The translations under genes were made by a program, and so were the position numbers. 64,000 bases of DNA, taken from assembly GCA_018816865.1 (NCBI GenBank), contig JAHIUW010000029.1, positions 1-64,000 on the forward strand. The letters are read 5' to 3'. This DNA is from Pseudomonadota bacterium (GTDB lineage: Bacteria > Desulfobacterota > Desulfovibrionia > Desulfovibrionales > Desulfovibrionaceae). The notes below the pieces were generated by a model. That model ran no database searches. It saw nothing but the letters and a program-made list of their open reading frames with translations, and was not told the origin of the DNA. Numbering within the stretch: position 1 is the first letter of the stretch; each line of letters opens with the position of its first letter. Of the stretch, positions 45,527 to 54,808 are shown piece after piece.

Positions 45527-48197
45527 TCGATTCGGACTGATGGGCCTGCTGGCGGTCGTCCTGGTGTGTCTTGCCGCCGGGGCCTCAGTTGCTCAGGGCC
45601 AACCCGACAGCGGGAAGATTCAGTTGCTGGTCCTGCCCTTCGAGGTCAATGCCGATCCTGAGCTGGACTACTTGAAGGACAGCCTTCCCGAACTGCTGGG
45701 CGAGCGCCTCGAAAGCGCGGGCTTTTCCATTGTGGACCAGAAGACCGTCAGTGGACTGCTTCAGGAACACCAGATCGAATTCTTGGACATTGCCACGGCT
45801 AAGGATCTTGCGCTGTTGACCAACTCCACCTGGGCCGTTTACGGCAGTTTCAGCCAAGTGGGCGAGACCATCAGCCTGGATGTTCGGCTGGTGGAGGCCT
45901 TTGGTGTGCAGCCGGCCAAGCCGGTGTTCGTGGTTCAGGAAGGCCTGATCAACGCCGTGCCCGCCATCGAGGATTTGGCTGAAAAGATTCGCATGGAGCT
46001 GTTGCGCAAGGAGCGCATTGAAGTCATCGATGTCCAGGGCACCAATGTCCTGGACAAGGAAGTCGTCTTGATGCGCTTGCGCGTCTCCAAGGGCGACGTC
46101 TATGACCCCAAGACCTTGAATGCCGAACTCAAGAATATCTATGACCTTGGCTATTTCGATGATGTGAGTATCGATGTTGACGACCTGCCCGAGGGCGTGA
46201 AGGTCACGTTTGTGGTCAAGGAAAAACCGCGCATCACGGTGGTCGATGTCCTTGGCGTCGAGGAGCTTGATCGGGACGATATCATGGAGCTGCTGAACTC
46301 CAAGGCCGGATCGGTTGTGAACCCCAAAATCCTGGCCGACGACCTGGCCAAGGTCAAGGCTGAGTATCGTAAGGAAGGCTATTACAACGCCAAGGTCAGC
46401 CATCAGCTGGAGGAAGCCGAAAACGGCCTGGCCCGGCTGAATATCGTGATTGAGGAAGGCAAGAAGCTCTTTATCGAGAATATCCGGATCGTGGGTGCCC
46501 AGAACCTTGACGAAGACGACCTCAAGGACCAGTTGGCCTTGTCAGAGCATGGGTTCCTGTCCTGGCTGACCGGGGACGGCGTACTCCAGGAGAATATGCT
46601 GGATCGTGACTCCGCAGCCCTGCAGGCCTATTACGGCGATAATGGATTTCTGGAGGCCAAGGTCGGACAGCCCAAGGTGGAATACCTGGAGGAGGGCATC
46701 ACCGTCACCTTTGAGGTGGAGGAGGGCCGTCGCTACAAGATCGGGACCATCAGCTACGAAGGTGATCTGCTGGAGACTCCGGAGGAACTGGGGGAGCGGA
46801 TCAAGACCGACGACCTGCGCGAAGATGACGAGTATGTGAGCCGCGCGCAGTTGCGCGCCGACGCCCAAGCCCTGACCAAGTATTATTCCGATTTCGGCTA
46901 CGCCTTTGCCGAGGTCGACTCCCGCGCCGTCCCGAATACTGAGACACTGACCGCTGATGTCGTGTTCGAATTGCACAAGCGTCAGAAAATCTACATCCGT
47001 CGCGTGATGATCGAGGGCAACTCCAGGACCCGCGACAACGTCATCCGCCGCGAAATGCGCCTGACCGATGGTGATCTGTTCAGTGGGTCCAAGCTGGGCC
47101 GTTCGACCCAGCGCCTGAACAACCTGGGCTTTTTTGAGCAAGCCGACGTGGAAACCGTGCCCACCGACGATCCCGGCCAGATGGACTTGAAGGTCAAGGT
47201 CAAGGAGACCACCACCGGTGAGCTGTCCGGCGGTGTGGGCTGGTCCAGCTCCGACGGCATCTACTTTCTGGCTACGGTGGCCGAACGCAATCTGTTCGGC
47301 AAGGGCTACTACGCAGCCCTGGAGGGCGCCTGGGGTGGCGACACGACCCGCTACACCGCCAGCTTTGTGAACCCTCATCTCTATGATTCCCCCTGGAAGT
47401 TCGGCATCGATATCTATGATTGGGAAGACGACTATGACGACTACGACATCTCGCGGGTGGGCGCTCGCCTGCGGACCGGTCATCCCCTTGGCGAATACAC
47501 CTACTGGAATGTCTACTACGAGTTGGAAAACTACACAGTGACCTCCGTCGACGATGACGCCACCGATTCCATCAAGGATATCGAGGGAGATAACTGGAAG
47601 AGCATGGTCAGCAATGAGCTGGTTCGCAATACCCTGAACCGTCGCCTGAACCCGTCCGAAGGCATGAAGAGCAAGATCACGGTCGAGTATTCCGGAGGCG
47701 TCATCGGCGGCAGCGACGATTACATCAAGTATGTGGCCGATCACAGCCAGTATTGGCCCCTGTGGTTGGATCATGTCTTCCATGCCCACGCCCAGATTGG
47801 GTATGTGATGGAGCAGTTCAACGGCAACGACGTGCCGGTGCATGAGAATTTTTATCTCGGCGGCATTGACGACGTCCGTGGCTACAAGAACAACTACATC
47901 TCCCCGCGTGAGGACGGCGACAAGGTCGGTGGCAACAAGGTCTTCTTTGCCAACTTTGAATACCTGTTCCCCATCATGGAAGAAATGGGCGTCATGGGCC
48001 TGGCTTTCTTTGACGCTGGAGAGGTTTGGGAAAAGGGGGACGAACTCGATTTCGACCTCAAGAAGAGTGTGGGTTGCGGCATCCGTTGGTACTCGCCCAT
48101 GGGTCCGCTGCGCCTTGAGTACGGCTATGCGCTGGATACCATCGAGGACCAGGGTAGTAAAAGTCGTTTGGAATTCTCCATCGGCCAGTTCTTTTAA
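45510..48197 (+). CDS. bamA: Outer-membrane protein assembly factor BamA with extra N-terminal domain
   Basis: An 895-residue protein. Signal peptide (LMGLLAVVLVCLAAGASVAQ), then an about 140-residue domain not found in the E. coli protein (LLVLPFEVNADPELDYLKDS, WAVYGSFSQVGETISLDVRL) resembling TolB-N/CsgG-like folds. Five POTRA domains follow from about residue 168 (RIEVIDVQGTNVLDKEVVLM) and the beta-barrel from about 570, with the conserved DDVRGYKNN loop (about 787) and a C-terminal phenylalanine. It folds beta-barrel proteins in the outer membrane. Start at 45,510 chosen for CGGAGA; the frame stays open upstream inside lolD. Confidence 0.95.
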   Translation: MSIRANRFGLMGLLAVVLVCLAAGASVAQGQPDSGKIQLLVLPFEVNADPELDYLKDSLPELLGERLESAGFSIVDQKTVSGLLQEHQIEFLDIATAKDLALLTNSTWAVYGSFSQVGETISLDVRLVEAFGVQPAKPVFVVQEGLINAVPAIEDLAEKIRMELLRKERIEVIDVQGTNVLDKEVVLMRLRVSKGDVYDPKTLNAELKNIYDLGYFDDVSIDVDDLPEGVKVTFVVKEKPRITVVDVLGVEELDRDDIMELLNSKAGSVVNPKILADDLAKVKAEYRKEGYYNAKVSHQLEEAENGLARLNIVIEEGKKLFIENIRIVGAQNLDEDDLKDQLALSEHGFLSWLTGDGVLQENMLDRDSAALQAYYGDNGFLEAKVGQPKVEYLEEGITVTFEVEEGRRYKIGTISYEGDLLETPEELGERIKTDDLREDDEYVSRAQLRADAQALTKYYSDFGYAFAEVDSRAVPNTETLTADVVFELHKRQKIYIRRVMIEGNSRTRDNVIRREMRLTDGDLFSGSKLGRSTQRLNNLGFFEQADVETVPTDDPGQMDLKVKVKETTTGELSGGVGWSSSDGIYFLATVAERNLFGKGYYAALEGAWGGDTTRYTASFVNPHLYDSPWKFGIDIYDWEDDYDDYDISRVGARLRTGHPLGEYTYWNVYYELENYTVTSVDDDATDSIKDIEGDNWKSMVSNELVRNTLNRRLNPSEGMKSKITVEYSGGVIGGSDDYIKYVADHSQYWPLWLDHVFHAHAQIGYVMEQFNGNDVPVHENFYLGGIDDVRGYKNNYISPREDGDKVGGNKVFFANFEYLFPIMEEMGVMGLAFFDAGEVWEKGDELDFDLKKSVGCGIRWYSPMGPLRLEYGYALDTIEDQGSKSRLEFSIGQFF

Positions 48198-48248
48198 GCC
48201 GATGTGATTGGAAACCATCAAGTAAAGTTCAACAAAAAAGAGGAATCG

Positions 48249-48770
48249 ATGCATAAGTTACTGTTCGCTATTCTTGCCCTGCTGATGCTTGTCCCGGCCG
48301 CCCAGGCCGCCTCCGACGGCCCCGTTGGCATTGTGAACGTGCCCCAGGTGATCCGCGAATGCGAAGCCGGCAAACAGGTGCGTGACAAACTCGCCGCGGC
48401 TTTCAAGGGCACCCAGGTCGAGATGGACAGGCAGAAGACCGAGCTTGAAAAGCTCCGTGACGACCTCCAGAAGCAGAACATGGTCCTGACTACGGAGGCC
48501 AAGGCCGACAAGGAAATCGAGTTCAAGCGCAAGGTGCGTGACTATCAGGATGCCCTGCGTGACTTCCAGCGCAAGTTCAAGGCTGAGGAGTCCACGCTGT
48601 CCAAACCCGTGCTGGATGTCATCGTGGAGACCCTCAAGGCCTACGGCAAAAAGAATGGCCTGGGGCTGATCCTGGATGCCCAGGCAGGTGTCATCTACGC
48701 CGACGACAAGGCCGACATCACCAAGGATATCATAGCCGAGGTCAACAAGGCCTGGAAGGCGAAGAAGTAA
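48249..48770 (+). CDS. skp: Periplasmic chaperone Skp/OmpH
   Basis: A 173-residue protein with a signal peptide ending AQA (residue about 20). It then has the Skp pattern: a short strand ([14 protein letters not shown]), long paired helices ([40 protein letters not shown]) forming the tentacles, and a C-terminal strand-helix ([20 protein letters not shown]). It holds unfolded outer-membrane proteins on their way to BamA. GAGGAATCG before the ATG at 48,249; the upstream open frame is not coding. Confidence 0.92.
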   Translation: MHKLLFAILALLMLVPAAQAASDGPVGIVNVPQVIRECEAGKQVRDKLAAAFKGTQVEMDRQKTELEKLRDDLQKQNMVLTTEAKADKEIEFKRKVRDYQDALRDFQRKFKAEESTLSKPVLDVIVETLKAYGKKNGLGLILDAQAGVIYADDKADITKDIIAEVNKAWKAKK

Positions 48771-48792
48771 AAGCGGGACGACGGCGACGCTG

Positions 48793-49830
48793 ATGAAAAT
48801 GAAATTGTCTGAACTGGCTGGAAAGCTGGGGCTTACCCTGATGGGGCAGGACCGTGACGTGTCCGGAGTCGGGACCCTGGAGTCCGCCGGCCCCGAGGAC
48901 GTCACCTTCCTGGGCAATCCCAAGTACGAGGGACTGCTGGCCGGATGCAAGGCCGCAGCCGTGATCTGCACCCAGGAGCACGCCGCGCAAGTGGCCTCGG
49001 CCCTGGTCAGCGTCAATCCCTATCTGGACTTTGCCCGACTGCTGGCCCTGATCACCCCGCAGCAGGGATGCCTGTGCGGCGTGAGCGACGAGGCCTCTGT
49101 GCATCCCGAAGCAAGTGTCGACGCGAGCGCCGATGTCTATCCCTTTGCCTTTGTGGCCAGGGGTGCGAGCATCGGCCCCCGGTCGAGGGTCTTTCCTGGC
49201 TGCTACGTGGGCGAGGATTGCATCGTGGGAGCGGACTGCACACTGTATCCCAATGTCACGCTCATGGCTGGCACGGTGCTCGGCGAGCGGGTGATGATCC
49301 ATTCCGGGGCCGTGCTCGGCAGTGACGGGTTCGGCTACGTCGAGACACCGCTGGGCCGCGAGAAGATCCCCCAGGTGGGGGCGGTCCTGGTGGCTGATGA
49401 CGTCGAGATCGGCGCCAATACCACCATTGATCGCGCCATGCTGGAAAAGACCATCATCGGCAGCGGCACCAAGATCGACAACCTTGTGCAAATCGGCCAC
49501 AATTGTACCTTCGGCCGCAACTGCACCATCGTCTCCCAGGTGGGGGTGGCGGGCAGTTGCACTGTGGGCAACAATGTGATCATCGCGGGCAAGGCCGGTC
49601 TCAACGATCATCTGGACATCGGCGACGATGTGCTCATCGGACCCAAGTGCGGGGTGCGGTTGTCCATTCCGGCGGGCAAGCGCATGGGCGGGCATCCGGC
49701 CATGGAATACACGACCTACATGCGTCATATGTCCCTGGCTCCCCAGATTCCCGATCTGTTCAAGCGGGTCAAGAAACTCGAAAAGGAACTGGCCGCCCTG
49801 CGAGCGGTGGCAGAAGAGGGAGACAAGTGA
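48793..49830 (+). CDS. lpxD: UDP-3-O-(3-hydroxymyristoyl)glucosamine N-acyltransferase
   Basis: A 345-residue enzyme of lipid A synthesis that adds the N-linked acyl chain. N-terminal uridine-binding domain ([20 protein letters not shown]), then left-handed beta-helix hexapeptide repeats from about residue 100 to 280 ([20 protein letters not shown]) with the catalytic-histidine region [12 protein letters not shown], and a C-terminal coiled helix. Two in-frame ATGs (48,793, 48,799); the first is used here. The stop overlaps fabZ (TGATG). Confidence 0.96.
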   Translation: MKMKLSELAGKLGLTLMGQDRDVSGVGTLESAGPEDVTFLGNPKYEGLLAGCKAAAVICTQEHAAQVASALVSVNPYLDFARLLALITPQQGCLCGVSDEASVHPEASVDASADVYPFAFVARGASIGPRSRVFPGCYVGEDCIVGADCTLYPNVTLMAGTVLGERVMIHSGAVLGSDGFGYVETPLGREKIPQVGAVLVADDVEIGANTTIDRAMLEKTIIGSGTKIDNLVQIGHNCTFGRNCTIVSQVGVAGSCTVGNNVIIAGKAGLNDHLDIGDDVLIGPKCGVRLSIPAGKRMGGHPAMEYTTYMRHMSLAPQIPDLFKRVKKLEKELAALRAVAEEGDK

Positions 49831-50294
49831 TGAGTGAACTCCCGATAAATGCGGATATTCAAAAGATTTTTGAGCTGCTTCCGCATCGCTATCCCTTTCT
49901 GATGGTGGATAGGGTGACGGAAGTCATTGCCGGGAAATCCCTGCAGGGTTTCAAGAACGTTACCGTGAACGAGCCCTTCTTCCAGGGGCATTTTCCGGGC
50001 CTGCCCGTGATGCCCGGCGTACTGATGTGCGAGGCCCTGGCCCAGGCGGGCGGATTGCTGGCACTGCTTTCCGACCCGGAGATGGCCAAGAGTGACAAGG
50101 TCTTTCTGTTCACGGGCATCGACAAGGTGCGCTTCCGGCGCCAGGTGGTTCCCGGAGACAGGCTGGATCTGGAAGTGTTCGACATGAGGCGCAAGCTGAA
50201 CCTGATCAAGATGAGCGGCAAGGCCATGGTCAACGGCGAAATCGCCTGCCAGGGCATCATGTCCGCCGTTCTTGTCAATCGAGAGGATATGTAG
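49830..50294 (+). CDS. fabZ: 3-hydroxyacyl-ACP dehydratase FabZ
   Basis: A 154-residue hot-dog-fold enzyme. LLPHRYPFLMVDRVTE leads to the active-site helix with His and Glu in GHFPGLPVMPGVLMCEALAQ. It removes water from 3-hydroxyacyl-ACP, competing with LpxA/LpxD for the same substrate, which explains its place in the lipid A operon. Linked to lpxD and lpxA by direct abutment. Confidence 0.96.
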   Translation: MSELPINADIQKIFELLPHRYPFLMVDRVTEVIAGKSLQGFKNVTVNEPFFQGHFPGLPVMPGVLMCEALAQAGGLLALLSDPEMAKSDKVFLFTGIDKVRFRRQVVPGDRLDLEVFDMRRKLNLIKMSGKAMVNGEIACQGIMSAVLVNREDM

Positions 50295-51107
50295 TTGGCC
50301 AACCAGATTCATCCCACCGCAGTGGTGGACCCGGGTGCTGCGCTTGGAGAGAACATCACCGTCGGTCCGTATGTCATCATTGAGGGTGATACCGTGATCG
50401 GCGACGGCACTCGCATCGACGCCTTTGCGCAGATCAAGCGCTACACGACCATGGGGGCGAACAACGTCATCCATTCCAACGCCCTGATCGGCGGCGAACC
50501 CCAGGATATCAAATTCAAGGATTCCGAGACACGGGTCGTGATGGGTGATGGCAACATCATCCGCGAGTTCGTGACCGTGCATCGCGGGACCCTCGAGGGG
50601 CGCGGCGAGACCAGGATCGGCTCGCACTGCATGATCATGGCCTATGCCCACGTGGCCCATGACTGTATCCTGCACGACCATGCCATCCTGGTGAACTGTG
50701 TCATGCTGGCTGGTCATGTGGATATCGGCACTCATGCCGTGGTCAGCGGGATGACGGGTGTCCACCAGTTTACGCGTATCGGAGACTACGCCTTCATTGG
50801 CGGGATGTCCGGCGTATCCCTGGATGTGCCGCCTTACACCCATGCCACGGGCGTACGCGGAGCATTGCGGGGCCTGAACGTGATCGGGCTGCGGCGTTCC
50901 GGCATGGATCGTGCCGCGGTCAAGGCCCTGAAGCAGGCCTACACCACGATTTTCCGTTCGGGCATGGGGCGCAAGGAAGCCCTGGCCGAGGCCGAAGAAG
51001 TCCTCGGGCACGTCCCGGAAGTCATGAAGATGGTCGAGTTCATCCGCAGCAGTGAGCGCGGGGTGCATAGCGACATCGGCATGCGCAACGGCGACAAAGA
51101 CAGTTAA
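50295..51107 (+). CDS. lpxA: UDP-N-acetylglucosamine acyltransferase
   Basis: A 270-residue enzyme of the first lipid A step. Hexapeptide repeats (IHPTAVVDPGAALGENITVG) with the catalytic-His segment MIMAYAHVAHDCILHDHAIL and the RGLNVIGLRRSGM hinge before the helical C-terminus. Starts at TTG immediately after the fabZ stop, with GAGAGGAT upstream. A GC-rich hairpin follows the stop. Confidence 0.96.
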   Translation: MANQIHPTAVVDPGAALGENITVGPYVIIEGDTVIGDGTRIDAFAQIKRYTTMGANNVIHSNALIGGEPQDIKFKDSETRVVMGDGNIIREFVTVHRGTLEGRGETRIGSHCMIMAYAHVAHDCILHDHAILVNCVMLAGHVDIGTHAVVSGMTGVHQFTRIGDYAFIGGMSGVSLDVPPYTHATGVRGALRGLNVIGLRRSGMDRAAVKALKQAYTTIFRSGMGRKEALAEAEEVLGHVPEVMKMVEFIRSSERGVHSDIGMRNGDKDS

Positions 51108-51112
51108 CCTTC

Positions 51113-51136
51113 AGGCCGGGCTCAACCCCGGCCTTT
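51113..51136 (+). other. Stem-loop between lpxA and lpxI
   Basis: AGGCCGGG (51,113-51,120) pairs with CCCGGCCT (51,127-51,134) around CTCAAC, then TTGATT. It may lower transcription or stabilise upstream mRNA, and it lies so close to lpxI that it could affect its translation start. Confidence 0.55.
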
Positions 51137-51149
51137 GATTGTGATGCCC

Positions 51150-51977
51150 ATGACCAAGACACTCGGAATCATCGCCGGAGGACGGCAGTTCCCCTTCATG
51201 GTGGCCCAGCGCGCCCGTGAGGCTGGGATGCGCGTGGTGGCCGTCGGCTTTTCCGGAAACACCGATCCGGCTCTGGCCGAGGTTGTGGATGTTTTCGAGA
51301 TGCTGCATCTGGGGCAGCTGTCCAGGTGTATCAAGTTCATGAAGGCTAACGCGGCGGACTCGGTGATCTTTGCCGGGGCCATCAATAAGCCCAAGGCCAT
51401 GGACATCCGCCCCGATCTGCTTGTGGCCAAGCTGCTGTTCAAGTTGAAGGACAAAGGCGACAATGCCATCCTGTCCCGCGTCTTGGACGAGTTCGAGTCC
51501 CAGGGGCTGAATGTGGGCGACCCCCTGGAGTTCGTGCCCGGTTTGGCCACTCCCCAAGGTCCCCTGACCGCAAAGTCCCCGTCCAAGGCTGATTTCGATG
51601 ATCTGCGCTTTGCCTGGCCCCGGGCCAAGGCCATCGGCGAACTGGACATCGGCCAGGCCCTGCTGGTCAAGGCCGGAATCGTCCTGGCCGTGGAGGGTCC
51701 CGAGGGCACCGACGCCGCCATCCGGCGGGCGGGGGAGCTGTCCTCCAAGGGCTGTGTGCTGTGCAAGGTCTACAAGCCCGGTCAGGACATGCGCATCGAT
51801 CGGCCCGCCATGGGGCTGAACACCGTGCGTACCATGATCGAGGCGGGCGGAACCTGCATCGGCATCGAGGCTGGGCGGTCCATCTTCTTTGAACAGGCCG
51901 AAGCCCTGGCCCTGGCCGAACAGCATGGTATCTCCATCATTGGGCTGTCCCCGGAGATTCTTGGCATTCAGAGCTAG
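51150..51977 (+). CDS. lpxI: UDP-2,3-diacylglucosamine pyrophosphatase LpxI
   Basis: A 275-residue protein of the former DUF1009 family, which makes lipid X in bacteria that lack LpxH. Recognised by LGIIAGGRQFPFMVAQRARE, GDNAILSRVLDEFESQGLNV, GQALLVKAGIVLAVEGPEGT and GIEAGRSIFFEQ near the end. The start is uncertain: ATGs at 51,144 and 51,150 and a GTG at 51,141 lie together and none has a good ribosome site because of the hairpin upstream. lpxB is not in the window. Followed by a strong terminator. Confidence 0.93.
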   Translation: MTKTLGIIAGGRQFPFMVAQRAREAGMRVVAVGFSGNTDPALAEVVDVFEMLHLGQLSRCIKFMKANAADSVIFAGAINKPKAMDIRPDLLVAKLLFKLKDKGDNAILSRVLDEFESQGLNVGDPLEFVPGLATPQGPLTAKSPSKADFDDLRFAWPRAKAIGELDIGQALLVKAGIVLAVEGPEGTDAAIRRAGELSSKGCVLCKVYKPGQDMRIDRPAMGLNTVRTMIEAGGTCIGIEAGRSIFFEQAEALALAEQHGISIIGLSPEILGIQS

Positions 51978-52000
51978 ACTGCGTTTGTCTTGCAATGCTT

Positions 52001-52037
52001 AACGCCAGCCGGGAGTGATCCCGACCGGCGTTTTTTT
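52001..52037 (+). terminator. Terminator of the lysS-lpxI operon
   Basis: AACGCC (52,001) pairs with GGCGTT and GGGA with TCCC around GTGA in the centre; TTTTTTT follows (52,031-52,037). It lies 24 bases after lpxI and is partly symmetrical, so it may also end the minus-strand genes. Confidence 0.85.
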
Positions 52038-52100
52038 GTTGAGCGGACTCCAGCAGAAGTCTTCTATGGCAAGGCTGGCGCTGGTGCCCCCTCATCGCGA

Positions 52101-52811
52101 TTAGAATTTCATCCTGGCCGTGGTCAGTCCATGCACGGGCAGGATGATGCCCTCCATGCCCTTGATCTTCTGAATGTTGTCATAGGCCGCGAAGGCGTCG
52201 CAGTGCACGCCGGGGCAAATGGCCGGGCCGTTGGCCGGGAAATTCTTCTCGTTGCAGCAGCACCCGGGCATGATCACCGGCTGGGTGGCCGTCTCGATGA
52301 TCACCGTCTGGCAGCCGGGAGAGTGGCCGGGCGTCAGTACGCAGCGGATGCCGGGTACGGGCTCGGCGTCGCCGTTCAGGGTTTCGAATTCGAGATCCTC
52401 GATGAAGTATTCGTCGTAGCGGTGGTCCAGAGGGTGCGGGTTCCTGCAGAAATCCAACTCGGTCTGCTGCACAATGTGTCTGGCCTTGGGGAACAGCCGG
52501 TTGTTGCCGCAGTGGTCGTCGTGCAGATGGGTGTTGATGACGATGTCCACGTCCTCCGGGGCCACGCCCTCGGCTTCAAGGGCCTCGGTCAGGGGGGCTA
52601 CCGTCAGGCCTGTCTCTTCGGCGAAGCCCGCCGGTTCCATGGCCTCGTCCTCGTCCAATCCTGTATCGATGAGGATCGTGTGACCCTCGCCGCGTACGAG
52701 TAGGCTGTAGATGGGCAACCAGATGGGTTGGCCGTAGCCTTGCTGGTAGGTCATGATTCCCTGGTCGGGATTGCGGACACCGGTGAGCAGTGGTGTGACT
52801 GTGTAAGGCAC
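52101..52811 (-). CDS. Metallo-beta-lactamase-fold hydrolase (lactonase-like)
   Basis: A 236-residue cytoplasmic hydrolase. The metal site motif HLHDDHCG (about residue 95-102), a second His in TPGHSPGCQ and a late His in LPVHG follow the order of the N-acyl-homoserine-lactonase branch of the superfamily. A cysteine cluster MPGCCCNEKN around residue 183 is unusual. Starts at GTG with AAAGGAGACC upstream. Substrate unknown. Nineteen bases from the nitroreductase gene on the same strand, so probably co-transcribed. Confidence 0.85.
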   Translation of the reverse strand: MPYTVTPLLTGVRNPDQGIMTYQQGYGQPIWLPIYSLLVRGEGHTILIDTGLDEDEAMEPAGFAEETGLTVAPLTEALEAEGVAPEDVDIVINTHLHDDHCGNNRLFPKARHIVQQTELDFCRNPHPLDHRYDEYFIEDLEFETLNGDAEPVPGIRCVLTPGHSPGCQTVIIETATQPVIMPGCCCNEKNFPANGPAICPGVHCDAFAAYDNIQKIKGMEGIILPVHGLTTARMKF

Positions 52812-52829
52812 GTCTGGTCTCCTTTGCGA

Positions 52830-53435
52830 TTAGGGCAGGATGTCGAAGGCGGTTCCGAAGGGTCCTTTGAAAACGAATTCGGACAACGACCTGCGTTGAC
52901 GCCCAGTGGTCTCCATGACTTTGAGTTCATTGGGCAGGGTGTCCGGGTCACCGGGGTAGCCCAGGGCGATGGCCGCCACGGGTTCGTAGTTCTCGGGGAT
53001 GGAAAAACTTTCGCGGGCCTTGTCCTGGCTGAATCCCGCCATCTGGTGCACGAGGATGCCCCTGGAGACGGCCTGCACGGTGAACTGGGCTATGGCCTGG
53101 CCCACGTCATGCATGGCATGGCGGTTGGGCTTGTCACTCTGGCTGAAGGTTGTGCGCGCAATGGACAGCATCAGCACGGGGGCGCTGTCTGCCCACTTCT
53201 GGTTGCCGGGAAGCAGGCACTCGAACAGCCGAGCATACTGTTTGTCATCGGCCTTTTGGGCCATGATGAAGAACCAGGGCTGGTCGTTGTAGCACGATGG
53301 TGCCCAGCGCGCGGCCTCGAATAGGGACAGCAGGTCTTCGCGGGGCACGGGGCGGCTGGCGAAGGCCCTGGGACTCCAGCGGTCACGTAGCGGTTCGAGG
53401 ACCGGATGGTCGGTCGCTGCGGCCTTGACGTGCAT
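52830..53435 (-). CDS. Nitroreductase-family flavoprotein
   Basis: A 201-residue FMN-binding oxidoreductase. RWSPRAFASRPVPREDLLSL and FEAARWAPSCYNDQPWFFIM at the N-terminus are the family's FMN-phosphate and substrate regions. DVGQAIAQFTVQAVSRGILV and AAIALGYPGDPDTLP complete the pattern. Short members reduce quinones, nitro compounds or enones with NAD(P)H. Strong AGGAGG before the ATG. First gene of the two-gene minus-strand unit. Confidence 0.9.
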   Translation of the reverse strand: MHVKAAATDHPVLEPLRDRWSPRAFASRPVPREDLLSLFEAARWAPSCYNDQPWFFIMAQKADDKQYARLFECLLPGNQKWADSAPVLMLSIARTTFSQSDKPNRHAMHDVGQAIAQFTVQAVSRGILVHQMAGFSQDKARESFSIPENYEPVAAIALGYPGDPDTLPNELKVMETTGRQRRSLSEFVFKGPFGTAFDILP

Positions 53436-53644
53436 GATGTCCTCCTGTCGCCCTGGATGGTTCGCGGTTTGGGGTCGTGGCTAGTGTAGACGCGGGAGGA
53501 GCGAAGTCAACCCAGCTGTTTACTTGGGATTGGCCGTGGCAGCCTGGGATTCCGATTATTCCGAGGCTTCAGTGTTTGATGTTCGGGCCGAACTGTTTTA
53601 CGGTGCTTCGTTACGCCCCATCTAACATTGATGAGAGAGACTCT

Positions 53645-54775
53645 ATGAGCCATGTACTCGGCCTGAAGTTCAACGACTACGGCCAGATATATTATTTTAA
53701 TTCCGGTGCATTCGTGGTTTGCAAGTCAGACCGCGTCATCGTCAAGACGGAGCAGGGCATGGGTCTGGGCTCCGTGGTGACCGTCTCCGAGGATCGCCCC
53801 GAAAGCGTCGGCGAAGAGGAATTGAAGACCATCTTCAGGCTGGCCACTGAGGAGGACCTGGCAACCGAGGCTGAGAACCTTGAATTGGCCAGGGAAGCCT
53901 ACAGGTTATGCCGAGACTGCGTCCGACAGCTCGAGCTGGAGATGAAGCTCGTGGACGTGGAGGTCTTTTTTGACCGCGGCAAGATGATCTTTTACTTCAC
54001 TGCCCCGGGCCGGATCGATTTCCGGGAGTTGGTCAAGGAACTGGTCAAGACCTACCGTACCCGCATTGAGCTCAGGCAGATCGGAGTGCGCCACGAGACC
54101 CAGATGCTGGGAGCCGTGGGCAATTGCGGCATGGTGGCCTGCTGTCGGCGGTTCATGCGCAAGTTCAATCCCGTGACCATCAAGATGGCCAAGGAACAGA
54201 ACCTGTTCCTGAATCCCACCAAGATTTCCGGTATCTGCGGACGCCTTTTGTGCTGCCTGTCCTTTGAGGAAGAGAACTATCAGATCTTCTACAAGCGCTG
54301 TCCCAGAATCGGCAAGCGCATGGATACCGACCAGGGGTTGATGAAGGTCATGCGGGCCAATTTCTTCCGCAACAGCGTGACCGTGTTCAGCGAGCTCGGG
54401 GAGGAACTGGATTTCACCCTGGACGAGTGGGATGCCCTGAACCCCAGGCGTTACGACCCCAGCATCCCGCGGCCCGAACCCGCTGCGCCGATCGAACCCA
54501 AGAGTCCCCCGCGCCGGGGCGGCAGACCCGCACCCCCCAGGGGGGCTGGAAAACCGCGTCCTGTGCGAGAGGAAAAGCCTCAGCCGCCGGACGAGGTGCA
54601 ACCCGCGTTGGTCGAGGAAGTGCCCGTCGCTGACTCCGTGGCCGAAACGGCCACTCCCGAGCAGGCTCCGGCGACCCCGGACAGCGTGCGTGACGCGGAC
54701 GGTGCTTCCAAGGATCACAAACCCCGCCGCCGTAAGCGGCGCCGTCGGCCCAAAAGGCCTAAGACAGAAGAATAG
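53645..54775 (+). CDS. ricT: RicT / PSP1-domain protein
   Basis: A 376-residue protein of the YaaT family. In Bacillus, RicT joins RicA and RicF to bind [4Fe-4S] clusters and help RNase Y mature mRNA. The conserved PSP1 region (about 100-240) has IELRQIGVRHETQMLGAVGN, CGMVACCRRFMRKF and GRLLCCLSFEEENY, holding several cysteines. The last about 100 residues are Pro/Arg/Lys-rich and end in a strongly basic tail, longer than usual. Start at 53,645 follows GAGAGAC; a weak promoter (TTGATG 53,576, TACGGT 53,599) lies upstream. Located directly before metG. Confidence 0.88.
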   Translation: MSHVLGLKFNDYGQIYYFNSGAFVVCKSDRVIVKTEQGMGLGSVVTVSEDRPESVGEEELKTIFRLATEEDLATEAENLELAREAYRLCRDCVRQLELEMKLVDVEVFFDRGKMIFYFTAPGRIDFRELVKELVKTYRTRIELRQIGVRHETQMLGAVGNCGMVACCRRFMRKFNPVTIKMAKEQNLFLNPTKISGICGRLLCCLSFEEENYQIFYKRCPRIGKRMDTDQGLMKVMRANFFRNSVTVFSELGEELDFTLDEWDALNPRRYDPSIPRPEPAAPIEPKSPPRRGGRPAPPRGAGKPRPVREEKPQPPDEVQPALVEEVPVADSVAETATPEQAPATPDSVRDADGASKDHKPRRRKRRRRPKRPKTEE

Positions 54776-54808
54776 AGGCCGCGACGCGGCATGAAAAGGA
54801 GAGCGGCC

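Noticed and set aside
54776-54808. T-box or riboswitch before metG
   Set aside because: Only 33 bases separate it from ricT; no room or structure for a riboswitch.
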